Positions 1 to 11,051 of a stretch of DNA of 64,000 nt are shown piece after piece. The position numbers were made by a program, and so were the translations under genes. Position 1 is the stretch's first letter. Each line of letters starts with the position of its first letter. The stretch is from the NCBI GenBank assembly GCA_036426205.1, contig WSYH01002471.1:1-64000 (forward strand), read 5' to 3'. The notes beneath the pieces are model-generated. The model did not search any database, had not been told where the DNA came from, and worked only from the letters and a program-made list of their open reading frames with translations. The DNA comes from Ascaphus truei (lineage: Eukaryota > Chordata > Amphibia > Anura > Ascaphidae).

Positions 1-511
1 AAGTGACTCCTTAGCTCTGACTGAGAGCTGACCTTTGGAGAGACAGAGGAGTGTTCTTGAAACTCCCAGGAGAGTCTGGCCAAGAGAACACACATCTCTG
101 GAGCTGACCGGTCTTGAGCTATGCCCAGCATAGCTGATTGCAAGACACCAAATAAGACTTCTAAACCTGGATGCTGATATTTTCTGTGCACACACGGGTG
201 CGGTTCCAGGAGAGCAGAGAAGCTTACTCTACAGCAAGAAACAGATAAGACTTTCATGATTAAGAGACTGCTTATATCTGCTTATTTAATGCTATATTTT
301 TGGGGCTGCGAGACATGCTTGACTTATGGAGTTGTGAATTAATTGCACGGTATTTTAACTAGAGATACTCCCAAGTGAATAGAAGCTTTGTTCCCCCCCC
401 CCCGCTCTGTTTGGATGATTTCCTGATGAAAAATAAAAGGCACAATAAAGCCTATTATTATTTCACCTTATAAAGTCTCCAATTGTGTACCTCTGTGAAC
501 GTCTGTCTACA
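1..511 (+). mobile_element. 3' LTR of a coiled-coil-encoding LTR element, cut by the window edge
   Basis: This matches the 3' LTR at 23647-24281. It carries the same U3/R landmarks, a C-tract near 390 and an AATAAA-like signal near 440, and ends in CTACA at 511. The next five bases, 512-516, are CCAAT, the same target duplication that flanks the complete element at 19649-24281. It is therefore the same insertion event seen in the other copy of the region. The 5' part of the LTR lies outside the window. Confidence 0.85.
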
Positions 512-3500
512 CCAATCTTGTTAAAAAGTATTTTACAGTACAGTAATACAGTAGTTCCAGTATACAGTAGTTTGACAGTAGTAACTGCATAGTCCAATAT
601 GGAGTAGTTATACTGTACACAATGCAATAATATGCACTTAACTGCACTAATTTTTTCTTTCCTTTTCGTAAACAGCTGGCTGCACTACAAAAGGACGGAT
701 GGGGGTGGGGGGTATCATGTGTAAATTTTGTGAACTGTGTGTATAGTGTATCTACTGTACAGTCATGATTTACACAAAAAAAACCCTCTCTCAATGAACT
801 ACAGAATGCAATGTGGCTATGACGAACAAGAGAAAGACTAAACATTTGTATTACTGTTTTTATTATTATAAATGTGAATTGTTCATGATTATTTGTATTT
901 TTCATTCTTCCATGATTATGCACCGGCCCTCAAATTTCAACTGACAGAAGAACTACAGTACACTACTGTACACTACTTTACGTGTACAAAGAAGATAAAC
1001 ACTGAAAATGATAATTTGTATTTTTATTCCTGATAAAATAAAATAAATATTTCATTACATTCACGATAATCATAATCATTGAAACAGCCACCCCTGCCCC
1101 CCTAAGAATATTTTTAAAATGTAATTTTTTTTCTTTTAACTTTAAATTCACTGTGAATGTGTGTGTGGGTGGGGGGGAGATTCATCAAGAAGACTTACAT
1201 TTTTATATATTGGTTACATTTTTATTCATTGGCTAATTAGATTAACATATTCAATTCGAGAAGGGCTTATCACAAGTGTGCATGCGTTACCGTAAACAAA
1301 GCCTCAAAGGGTTCGGGGGGGGGGGTGTATGGATGAGTTATCATAAAGGATTAGCATAATGGATTAGCCAAGCATTTGAAAATGAATGGTTTGCGAGAGA
1401 TCGTCTCCCAGGTTTCTGGATTTTTTTCTTCTCGCTCTATCCACTTTCTTCTTGGCACGTTGTGTAGTGCTCGTTGTCCCCCGCTCCTTTTCTGCGCTCG
1501 GTTCCTCCAGCGGGCCCACCGTTTGTTCGTTTGAGGGGCCTCTTTATATGTAGAGAAGAAGGTGACAATGACTGAGCAGGTTTTTCTTGGTGCGGTGGGG
1601 GATGTTATGGGGGGGGGGGGGGGGGGGGGGGGAAGCTGCATGAAGGATTACTGTAGATGTACTGTAGTTCAAAGACATATTTTCAACAGGTTATCATAAT
1701 GTTTTGATCCCTACACCCCCAAATCAATAAAAATCACATAAAGCATGTGAATGACCAGTGTCGCATTAAACAGCTACAGTTCCGATAGAATATCAGAATA
1801 ACAAGAATTTTTATGCAGGCACACATGTCTGGAAACGAAACAAAAAAAACAACAACAAGAAAAAAATATATATTTTTTTCAGACTTGAACTTCCACATGA
1901 ATGTGAAGTTATACACGCATGCGCATTAATCATCAACTAGGTCCCTTCCCAAAGAGGATTACACACAGGTGCAGAGATGTGACACCAGGCTCGGCTCAGG
2001 ACGATTAAAAGCACAAAGCCAAGCATTTGAAAATGAATGGTTTGCGAGAGGTGTCGATAAGAAGTTGAAATCCTTGAGCCTTGTGTGTGTCTGCGGGGGG
2101 TGAGGGGAGTAAAGCTGGATGAAGGATTACTGTAGCTGTACTGTAGTTCAAAGACATATTTTCAACAGGTCATAATAATGTTTTAATCCCTACACCCCCA
2201 AATCAATAAAAATCACATAAAGCATGTGAATGACCAGTGTAGCATTAAATAGCTACAGTACCGATTGAATATCAGAATAACAAGAATTTTTATGCAGACA
2301 CACATGTCTGGAAACGAAACAAAAAAAACAACAACAAAAAAAAGTATTTTTTTTTCAGACTTGAATTTCCACATGGATGTGAAGTTATGCGCTGAAATGT
2401 GACACCAGGCTCTGTATAGTACGTTATACACACAGGAATGTGATGACAGGTTCAGGATGATTGAAGCCAGAAAGCCATCTGGCTTTCAGAAAGCCATCTG
2501 GCTGGGAGAGGTGTACTGTACTGTAGATAAGAAGTTGAAATAGTACTTTAGCCGTGTGTGTGCGGGGGCGAGAGGGAGAGCACTGTATGCGCCGAAATGT
2601 GAGACTGTAACACGCCTATGCATTTCAACAATGTTCAAATGAGACATACAGTACTGTACGGTACACGCATAATATAAAAAGTGTATGAAAACAAGTAAAA
2701 GTACTGATTACAAAATAATACAGTACATACAGTACTGTATAGAAATGTGATAATTTTATAATCAAAGAAGATGCGACACTATATTTTTGTAATACTGTAT
2801 ACTGTAAATCTTCCATTTTACAAATACTGCGTGCGCACACAGACATAATGCATTAGACTTATTAGACTTTTAAGACAACAGCTCGCGAACGCCCATCTGT
2901 GTTTTTAGATGGTATTGCAGTATAGCAGACAGCGCTAAAAATCTGAGCGCTAACATACCGGAAACGGCTCCGGAAAAAAGAAAATATACTGCATCTGGCC
3001 GCGGTTATCAGAGCGCCGCGGACCCGGCCGCATTAGTATAAAGGCGGCCGCAGCTGTAGGAGAAAGTGCACGGCCCATAGCATGATACTGTTTCACTTTT
3101 AATATACAAATATAAGGGAATAGGCTCACTCACAAAGGTATTAAAGTTAAAAGCATGTAGTGATATACTGTACAGTGGCGGCCGCCTTTAGCCTCGTGCG
3201 GCCGTTTCAGTGCAACTTTTAAAACCGCGGGCAGATGCAGTGTTTGATGCGGCATGTTCTGGTATTTATTGGCTCAAAAGTGCCCAAGGTAAATAAGGAC
3301 TAGTCCTGGTACAGTAGCTCTGCAAAACATGTCCTGGAAATATCTGCAGGCACATCTGATAATAGTTGAAATGTACAGTAGCTCCATGTTTCAGGAAGAT
3401 GCTTCAAAATCCAGTCATTACCTCACCCATACAGTAATTCCCCTAGACGCTCCCGATGGAAGCAGGAAAGAAGCAGAATCCTTACAAACAGGGAACGCTA

Positions 3501-3530
3501 CAGTGAAAAGGGACTAGAGGTAGGATGCAA
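512..3530. repeat. Non-coding repeat-rich stretch with internal direct duplications
   Basis: No credible gene is seen. The stretch is A+T rich with many TACTGTA/TACAGTA words, several long G runs (for example near 1610-1632) and a GC-rich patch at about 2990-3060 containing GCGGCCGC. A block at about 1643-1912 recurs directly at about 2115-2394 with high identity; both include the run of CA/AAC near 1840-1860 and 2320-2340. Another short block (around 1366-1398) recurs at about 2020-2052. Apparent frames, including a proline-rich one, come from the G tracts and are not supported. Confidence 0.7.
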
Positions 3531-3642
3531 TAGTATAACAGGAGTGAATGGAGGACAAAAGCGCACTAGCAAAAACAGAGCAGGAAGGACCCAGAATCAA
3601 AAATTAATTAAAAGGGCACTTTAATGTGACAAAAGACCCATC

Positions 3643-3681
3643 CAACTCGTTTCGAACGTCACAGCGTTCTTTTTCAAGGTT
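3643..3681 (-). ncRNA. Hammerhead-like motif in PLE end
   Basis: On the minus strand the order is CCUUGAAAAA, a perfect 5 bp hairpin (GAACG with CGUUC, loop of about 6), then GAAAC. The paired segment and GAAA box match the layout of stem II and the second core box of a hammerhead ribozyme. The first box departs from CUGANGA, so self-cleavage is doubtful. The cleavage-site strand was not identified. Confidence 0.4.
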
Positions 3682-3755
3682 AAACACAATGTAATAACAT
3701 CCGTTAAATACCCTCTTACCTGTAAGCAGTTTCGCGCCTAAAAACGGAAGCGCGA

Positions 3756-3763
3756 TGACGTCA
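3756..3763. promoter_or_regulatory. CRE-like palindrome TGACGTCA
   Basis: A perfect 8-base CREB/ATF consensus sits in the end region of the truncated PLE, followed by repeated GCGCATGCGC-type palindromes. It may belong to the PLE promoter; binding is not shown by sequence alone. Confidence 0.35.
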
Positions 3764-5439
3764 TGACGCAATGCGCATCATTGCGCATGCGCAGAACGAC
3801 CCGGAGCCGTTCTAAGGGCAAAAACCGTCATGCAGGCAATGTGGCCATGATTATTTATGGGCAATGCATAAGACAACAGATAATGCTACTATTCCAACCA
3901 CCTTAGATTCAAAACAAATCGCCGTGGCGCCTGCATGCAATACTCATCATTGCGCATGCGCAACACGGCACTACAATGTCAATAAACACAATAGTCACCA
4001 AAATGGGACAAAAAGACACTAAACCATAAGTGGAAAAAAATACATAAACAATGAACAGATTACTGAACTCCTTAGCTAATTAAAGGAAAATCCGTTATTC
4101 CTTCACCCACGCTTCAGAACCGAGAGGAACCTTTCCTCTGCCAGGTACACTGAAGCCTTGTGACTGGATACACTATCTGCACCTTTTGCAGCAGACTTCC
4201 CCGGAGAAGTTTTTCACGCCCTGCCACTGTTATCTCCGATTTTTTATGAACCTTATCAGGCCTGGGAGACGAAAAAAATGAAACGTAACGCACGCCAGGT
4301 TTCAAATCCTTTGTCTCAATTTATTACTCATAGGGTAATGATTTTTATACAGAAAAAAAAAAAGATATTAGTTAGAGGCGTAACATAGGCGTATCATAGG
4401 CGTGACATAGGCGTATACTAGGTGTGTCTTGGGCATAGCTTTAATTAGAGGCGTGATTTAGGGGCAGGACATATTAGTGGCGTGACTTTTGAGACGTGTC
4501 CTTTTCAATACAAGCAATGTTCTGAATACATAGCTTATTCATTGTCTGTTATCAAAAGAGACCTTGAGTCTTAGCAACTTTATTTCATTATCTTGCTTCT
4601 TGCAGAGAACCATTCTTTTATATTCTACTAAAACACCAGGAAATTGACATCACAAAAGTATCTAGTAATATCCTGACCAGGAAGAAAGGAAATGCAATTT
4701 AGCAGAGAAACTGAGTGCATTTATGAATTATATTTCAGCAAAAATGCTGACTACAGAATCTTAACTAGTTATGACCATACAAAATGGAAGCTTAACATGA
4801 GTGTAGATTCTAGCCTGACATACTGGTCCTAACACTAATCCTAAGAGAAAAAAAAAAAAAAAAAGCATATGACCACAATACATAAAAAGCTGAAGTGAAA
4901 TAATTAAAAACAAATGATTGAAATAAAAAACAAGAGTAATATATAATAGTACAAGAATAACAGGGAAAAATATATAATAATGTAATACATGTAGAAACAC
5001 CGATAATATTGTAAAAATACATATAAAGTGAACACAAACACAAGATAACAAGTATGCTGTATACTATATAAATGGAATCAGGTTTTTTGATCAATGTCCA
5101 TAAATTATTAAACCAAATTTTTAAATGAACTTATAATGATATATATTGATATAATGTTACAGAAAATGGGTTAACTGCCAATCAATATTCAGACCCATAG
5201 GGAAGCGCGTTTGGAGAATAAAAATCCAATACGCTTCCCTACGGTTCAGAAGATTGACGCGATCACCTCCTCTAGGTCTACAATTGACCAATTCAATGCC
5301 CAGGAAGTAAAAATTCCTAGTCCCTCCTTGACCACATTCTGAGAAGTGTTTAGAGACAGGATTTATATTTCAATCTTATGAGCCTTATATGCTCTAACAT
5401 CCTGACCTTAAGAGCTCTAATCGTTCTTCCCACATATCT

Positions 5440-6645
5440 TTTGCCACAGCCACATGTTATGAGATATACGACAAATTGACTTTTACAATTTATGAAATTA
5501 TTAATATAAAATTCCTTAATTTAGCCTTTAGTACCATCATGTGACTGCGGCAAATCATCCTGAAAAAAACTTTTTGCTGGCTTCATATGTTTACATACGC
5601 TACAGGAACCACATTTGAAAGAACCCCTGGTGATATAAGGTCTATCAAACCTGGGAGTAATTAGGTCACTTGGGGAAACATACTATATGATCCAATTGTT
5701 CTCGCTCTGCGGTACACAAATGCAGGACCAGATTAAACATATTTTTTAAGCGCAGGGTCCATAGATAGGACATTCCAATGTTTGGAGATAATAGAATTAA
5801 TTTTTCCACTTTGTTTATTAAACTGTGAAATAAAAAGAGGAGATTTATTATTGGATTTTGCCAGTCTATTTGTACCATGCTTGTTCACATATTTCTCTTT
5901 ATCAGCACCAAGATGAGAATCCCCAGTGGAATACGTGGGTAACAATGACACCCTCTCTGTTTGTAAAGCATTATCAAAAGCAACTTCTATATAGGATTGG
6001 GAATAACCCCTATCTGAAAACCTTTTAACCAGATACTCAGACTGAGAAAGAAAACCACTAGGTGTAGAGCAGTTTCATCTCAGTCTGAGGAACTGTCCCT
6101 TAGGAATGGCTTTAATTACATGAGATGGATGGCAGCTGTCCGCCCTAAGAAATGTATTCCTTGAATTTAATTTCCTGTAAACATCCGTTTGGATTAATTT
6201 ATCAAAGTCAACAAACAATTGTAGATCCAGAAATTCAATGTGATGAGAATAAAAATTTAATGTAAATCTAAGATTATATATTATCATTAAGATAAGAAAC
6301 AAAGGAGTGAAGTGTGTTGACATCCCCTTTCCAAATAATAATTAAATCATCCACAAACCTTTTATAAAAAACAATATTGTGACGAAACAAGTTAGTGCTA
6401 GAAAATATGAAGAGTGCTTCCCACCACCCCATAAAGAGATTTGCAAAAGAAGGAGCAAAGCTCGTGCCCATAGCAGTGCCAATTAACTGTAAATAATACT
6501 TATGATTAAAAGTGAAAAAATTGTGCGTGAGAAGGAAAAAAATTGCGTCCAAAATAAATGCCGACTGAAAAATTGAAATTTCTGGTATCTCAATGGATAG
6601 AAATAATTTGCTGTATTATAATGTGTAGTGTCCAGTTTCTCACGC
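5440..6645 (-). pseudogene. PLE reverse transcriptase and GIY-YIG endonuclease, broken
   Basis: Three minus-strand reading frames jointly cover RT and part of the endonuclease. At about 6552-6274 is a PLE RT segment with GTAMGTSFAPSFANLF and the catalytic RFVDDLIIIW. At about 6323-6075 is the RT C-terminus with FLDLQLF and VYRKLNSRNTFLRADSCHP. At about 5650-5440 a cysteine cluster (FKCGSC-type) leads into a GIY-YIG-like YVGRTIRAL. These signatures order as in Penelope-like polyproteins, which prime reverse transcription at nicked chromosomal DNA. At least two frameshifts separate the pieces, and everything N-terminal to RT motif A is missing. The copy is inactive. Confidence 0.8.
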
Positions 6646-7298
6646 TAATATCACAGAAACCAAATTAGTTGTTTTCTAACTTAGCACTGAATGCGGTTGA
6701 TATGTTTTATGTGTTACATACAGTATGTCTCTTTTTAAAGCCGCGGCCGCATGCATTGTACTGTATAAGCGCTGGCTAGGCATGAATGTGGCATGAACGA
6801 GGTGAAGTGCGTGGCATTTGAAAAAAATACCCAAACAAAAGATGTTGGAGAATAAAAGGGGCCGTGACAGTACATCACACTGTCACTGGCAGAAGTCCCG
6901 CTGGATCAACCGTGTATTCAGCAGTATGGATACCAAGTCTGTCTCACTCCTTCTTGGGCTGCACCGATGAAGAGACTCCCTGTGAGATAATAGTCCCAGA
7001 GACAGACATGAGAATATGTGCTCCACGCACCGACAGCCAGAGACAGCGCAAGTCCGGACCGGCCAGCTTCCGGTCCACCAATGATGACGTAATGTCGCTG
7101 TGTCGTCCTTATGCGTTTTGTCTCTGCTTGATACTTTTTCAAAGGTCTTTGAAACGTACTGTACGTACTTTATGAGGTGGGTGCCATACTGTTTTATTTT
7201 ATTTGGGGGTGTGGGGATCAAAACATTATGATAACCTGTTGAAAATATTTATTTGAACTAATAATCCAGCATACAGCCGCGGCCCCTTTTATTCTCCA
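6646..7298. repeat. Stretch bounded by a 24-base inverted repeat
   Basis: A 24-base sequence at 6841-6864 is exactly repeated in inverse orientation at 7280-7303, enclosing about 415 bases. Inside, 7195-7265 is an inverted copy of the sequence around 1670-1735. Frames on both strands in this interval show no recognisable domain. Confidence 0.55.
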
Positions 7299-7765
7299 AC
7301 ATCTCCGAATTTTGATGATAAGATGGCAACAGTTGTTCAAATTTATCAGTATTTTATCGAAAACTATGACTTTTACAAATTTTTGCCAGATGCTCATTTG
7401 TGGAAGTGTGCAATAAGGAAAAAGTTATGTAGCTATCCATGTTTTTTTCGTATTGATCCCGATGTTATTGGAGGGTATCGGTGTGTATCACCGGGTTTTT
7501 CCCGTATCTATGATCATGGAGACTTCAAAAGGCGAAAGGTCATGTTAAAACCAACTAAGAAACGTTAGTCGCAGGCAAGCAATGCGCCAGCACCAGCCCT
7601 TGCTTCCAATAACGGTCCGACCATCAGTGAAAACCTGCTGACCGGCAACCCTTGCTGTCTGTCCCCGCCCAGATACCTGCAGCCTGAGCCGGATTTTGCG
7701 TGCAGATTCGAGCAAGCTTGCATGTACCTAAGCTATTTCCAGCCTCATCAGCTGACTACACATGT
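7299..7765 (+). pseudogene. Forkhead (winged-helix) domain relic with downstream conserved tail
   Basis: The frame from the ATG at 7323 gives VVQIYQYFIEN, then LWKCAIRKKLCSYPCF, then YDHGDFKRRKV. These correspond to helix 1/2, the recognition helix (W-x-x-x-I-R-x-x-L) and the wing-2 basic segment of forkhead DNA-binding domains. The N-terminal KPxYSY block is absent upstream, and a stop follows at 7566. Beyond the stop, about 7600-7690, a frame continues with NNGPTISENLLTGNP, a block also found next to the forkhead pseudogene at 48 kb. The two loci are therefore related over more than the DNA-binding domain. I read this as a decayed member of a multicopy forkhead family. An alternative is one exon of a spliced gene, but no matching first exon is seen. 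Confidence 0.6.
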
Positions 7766-8805
7766 AGTAGTCCTGCTGTCACCTGTCAACAACGTGTATG
7801 ATTAAGAATACGGGACTGGCAGTGGCTCAGCGCCAGCTGATTGGGAAAGTCTGTGGTGAATAATGTTGCCGTATTTTATTCTGTTTTTTTAATTTTGAAA
7901 ATACCAATATCAATAAGATTCAAAAGTCAAGCGATTCTCCTGTAAGCAATAACATTGGCTGAGCAGCTTCTACAGTAGATACTGCACAATTGGTTGAAAG
8001 CTAGGCGCATGCATATTGGAACCTTCTTGAAACGCATATGCGTGTCATCACATCGACGGTAGGCGCATGCGCATGTGAACAGGAGACGCCCCCCGAGAAA
8101 ATTATTGGTGGGACTGACTGTGGGAACTTCTTTAGGGGACTGACTGACCATAACAGTAAAACTTTTACTTTTTTTTTTTTCCTCAGAAAAGAAAACATTG
8201 TCATCTCATGCGGAAAACGGCAAATGGAGGGATTTCGATGGATAATATCGCTTTGTGTTACAATGCCTGCACATTGCTGAATCTGAGTAAAAAAAAACAA
8301 GTACCGGAGTCTACAGTTTAGTGGCCATTTTTATTGATTAGGATAGAATACCTGAAACAGTACAGTATTCTATTGTTTTTCAGACCGTATACAATACTTT
8401 TTTTTATATATACTTTATAATAAACCCGAAAAAATTTAAAGTATGCATTTATTCTACATGTATTCCAGTACATATGTGTTTTCTATACCTGTACAGCATG
8501 TATTGTTGTAACTCTTGTGATGTACAGTACTGAGCATGCATACAGTATACAGTACAGTATGCATGGACAGTACTGTACAGTATGTTCTAGAAAACTGTAT
8601 TTTGTTACAGTATAAAAGGAGACAATGGAACAATTTAAAACAAATTAACATTTTCTTTAATTGGTGGAATAAGTACAAAAACATTTATTTACAAATACAA
8701 TGTAAAAACATTTTAAGTGTTCAGCAATTCAAAACATCAACAGGTGTATGGTTTACTGCTAGTGAAAACATTTATGTACAGAAAGTCAAAACATTTACAG
8801 TCAGT
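7766..8805. other. Intergenic stretch, no gene recognised
   Basis: It contains GCGCATGCGC-type palindromes near 8005-8075, a T-rich run near 8170 and, at 8340-8600, a dense run of TACAGTA/TACTGTA words. Nothing coding is supported. Confidence 0.6.
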
Positions 8806-8916
8806 CAGGCCTGCACAACTCCAGTCCTCGAGGGCCGCAAACAGCCCCTGTTTTAAGATAAACCTTGAAAACCGGGCCTGTTTGCGGCCCTCGGGGACTG
8901 GAATTGTGCAGGTCCT
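8806..8916. mobile_element. Palindromic MITE-like element
   Basis: A near-perfect inverted repeat begins GGCCTGCACAACTCCAGTCC and is mirrored at its right end, with a short centre (TTTTAAGATAAACC). It resembles the small foldback elements common in fish and frog genomes. A second copy lies at 9119-9232. Confidence 0.65.
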
Positions 8917-8919
8917 GTG

Positions 8920-9450
8920 TACAGTAAGGAAAAGCATTTCTTTATTAAAACAAGTTAAAACATGCAACATCTCCTTTATTAAAGTACAGAAGTCAAAACA
9001 TTACAAGCACCACCAGTATGGTGTATTAAAAAATTCTTTATTCATAAATTTAAAAACGCAACTCTCCTTTATTAAGTACAGAATCAAAACATTTACAGTA
9101 GGATGGTGTACAGAACAGTCAGTCAGGCCTGCACAACTCCAGTCCTCGAGGACCGCAAACAGCCCCGGTTTTAAGGATATCCTTGAAAACCGGGCCTGTT
9201 TGCGGCCCTCAGGGACTGGAATTGTGAAGGTCCTCTTGTACAGTAAGGAAAAACATTTCTTTATTAATACAAGTTAAAACACGCAACATCTCCTTTATTA
9301 AAGTACAGAAAGTCAAAACATGTACAGCACAACAGTATGGTGTTATTAAAAAAAATTCTTTATTCATAAAATTTACAAAACGCAACATCTCCTTAATTAA
9401 AGTACAGAAAGTCAAAACATTTACAAAAACATTTACAAAAAATAAACAAC
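8920..9450. repeat. Tandem array of CTCCTTTATTAAAGTACAGA-type units
   Basis: Several copies of a unit containing ACATCTCC, TTTATTAAAGTACAGAA and TCAAAACATTTACA occur in the same orientation, interleaved with the palindromic elements. On the minus strand the units supply AATAAA-like signals downstream of the gene ending at 9461. Confidence 0.6.
9119..9232. mobile_element. Palindromic MITE-like element, second copy
   Basis: The inverted-repeat design is the same as at 8806-8916, with centre GGATATCC. It is embedded in the tandem array. Confidence 0.65.
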
Positions 9451-9460
9451 AGTTGAACAG

Positions 9461-10791
9461 TCACGCAAATGCGATCCCCACCAGATTGTCCTTCCAGGGC
9501 CGATGCCTTGTATGGCGCAAAATGCCATTATTGGAGTCTCGAACGATTTTCATTAAAGGATCTGTAATTGAAAAAAAGCGCCGCAATTCCTCCACAAAAT
9601 GCCTTAAATTTTCAGGAAGCGCCCTTTTTTCGCAATTTCCTTCGAAGTTGACATTGTTGGCCCACCCGCAGTACACCAAGTAGGACACGTGGTGCTTGAA
9701 AATTAACATGGCATACTTCTGGGGTAAACCAGCACTCATCACCCTATACTTCTCCCTGAATGGATTGGGCAGCTCGCGCAGGATGATGTCGGACACCGTA
9801 TCGATGCAAGCGTATGTAGGTTTGGTTCTGGAAGTGGGTGTTCTTCTGGGACAGGGTGTGCTTGTTGCGGCGGGCGAGGGTAGGTTGTCTGGGAGGAAGC
9901 TTTCCTCCTGTCTTGGTCGTCGTGTCATCTCCTGGCATGGTCTTGATGGGGTTGTCATGGCATCCTTGTCAACGGCATACATGTACACATATTCTTCTGG
10001 TGGAGGGGGTGCGCTTGGTGATGGAAGACGGTCGAAGATCCCATTCATCCCATCCATGCCACCCTCCTGCTCCGGCATCGGGGATACAAGGGCATGAACA
10101 ACGAGCAAATGATGTATCCCCGCTATGTCAGTCTCTATCTTCTCCATCCGTCGATCCATCTTCTCCATCCATTGATCCATCTTCTGCATCCATTGATCCA
10201 TATTTAGCATGTTCTCTAAAATCAGATCTATCTTTACCAGCACAGTAGAGTTCCCGGGGATATCCACACTTAACCCATTCAGCATGTGGTCTAACGAGCT
10301 GGTTTTTGTGCATGGCGGGATATAAGCGGCAGCGTCGTCGAAGAGTAATGGAGAAAGCGCACTGTGGATTTCCGGTGAGAAGCGGCACCAGCGGCAGCGT
10401 CGTCGAAGAGCAGTGGCGACGATGGGCTGTGGGTTTCCGGGAGAGCGGCGGCAGTGTCGTGGATGAGTATTGGAGAAGTATGGCTGTAGATTTCTGTGAG
10501 AGCGGCGGCATAGTCGTCGAAGCATAAACGAGGAAGTGGCCTGCGGGTTCGATGGGTTGGCTGCCATTTGTTTTGCGTTGAGAGTACATCACCGAATATC
10601 TACCTGACATAATAAGGCTTATGTGTATTAAATTCCTTAGCCTTTGGGGTCAGAAGAAGGTTTTCTTTATTAGCCTTAGCCTGTCGCTTTGGCCTTGGCT
10701 TGGAAACGGCTGCCGCCTTTTGCTTTTTCTGTGTGATTGGCACGGCAGAGGCGAGTGGCTTCCTACGTCTGTAGAATCGGGGTTGATCCAT
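9461..10791 (-). CDS. Two-exon-like gene, C-terminal BEN-like domain (tentative)
   Basis: Exon 1 is proposed at 10791-10604. It starts MDQPRFYRRRKP and is lysine/arginine rich, which suggests a nuclear protein. A donor (CAG/GTAGAT) follows at 10603. An acceptor (AAACCAG) ends at 10299, and joining the two preserves the frame into LDHMLNGLSVDI. Exon 2 (10298-9461) has heptad-like MDQWM/MEKMD repeats, a proline-rich stretch (SPSAPPPPEEY), an arginine/proline linker and a C-terminal block with CGWANNVNF and LPENLRHFVEELRRFF. The C-terminal spacing of hydrophobic and basic residues recalls BEN DNA/protein-binding domains, but this is weak without a profile search. The unspliced frame also stays open through the 305 bp intron, so a single-exon protein of up to 368 residues is the alternative. 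The downstream array supplies AATAAA. The second copy (32842-34168) carries several frameshifts. Confidence 0.5.
10320..10530. repeat. Minisatellite, about 57-63 bp unit
   Basis: Just over three copies of a unit containing GTCGTCGAAGAG, GGATTTCCGG and GAGAGCGGCGGCA are seen. The repeat falls within the proposed intron of the BEN-like gene and translates to repetitive basic peptide if read through. Confidence 0.7.
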
Positions 10792-11051
10792 GGAAGCAGA
10801 TGGCACAATGCAGTATCTGGACAAGGGCAAGTTCAGATAAAGATCATCGAGTGGTGGGCTATGTAAAGTGTGTAAACTTTTATGCATGGCGACGAGGTAC
10901 AGGTGTTGAAAGTGGGCGTACTCTAATGTGAGTCATTAACGTATAAATACACCATCCATTTTGTGGATTCACTGCACATTGAATACACATCGACTAAACA
11001 TCGAATATACATTCTTGTGTTTGTATTTCTTTCTACTCGCGGAAATGCCTG
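10792..11051. promoter_or_regulatory. Putative promoter region of the BEN-like gene
   Basis: TATA-like TATTTATAC (minus strand) lies at about 10942-10950, about 150 bases upstream of the proposed ATG at 10791. An in-frame upstream ATG exists at 10887. The same sequence also reads as GTATAAATAC on the plus strand, so orientation is uncertain. Confidence 0.3.

Larger units (their letters stand above)
3540..6645 (-). mobile_element. 5'-truncated Penelope-like element (copy A)
   Basis: The element reads on the minus strand. The reverse transcriptase begins at about 6645, just before the first catalytic motif, so the element is 5'-truncated as is usual for target-primed insertions. The RT is followed by a linker, a GIY-YIG-type segment, a long A+T-rich 3' part (about 3690-5160) and an end region with a CRE-like palindrome at 3756-3763 and a hammerhead-like motif at 3643-3681. 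The identical truncation appears at about 30115 in the second copy. Boundaries at the low-coordinate end are approximate. Confidence 0.75.

Noticed and set aside
1351..1641. Proline-rich reading frame
   Set aside because: The prolines come from a long G-run on the other strand; no homologous frame survives in the second copy.
6864..7221. Overlapping frames on both strands between inverted repeats
   Set aside because: No domain, and the second copy (30124-30610) does not preserve any of them.
8920..9450. Possible CRISPR-like array
   Set aside because: Repeats are unequal, separated by related rather than unique spacers, and the setting is a vertebrate genome.
512..11051. Giant transposon or integrated virus (Polinton- or herpesvirus-like)
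   Set aside because: No DNA polymerase, packaging ATPase, capsid, protease or integrase signature was found; contents are repeats plus two host-like relics.
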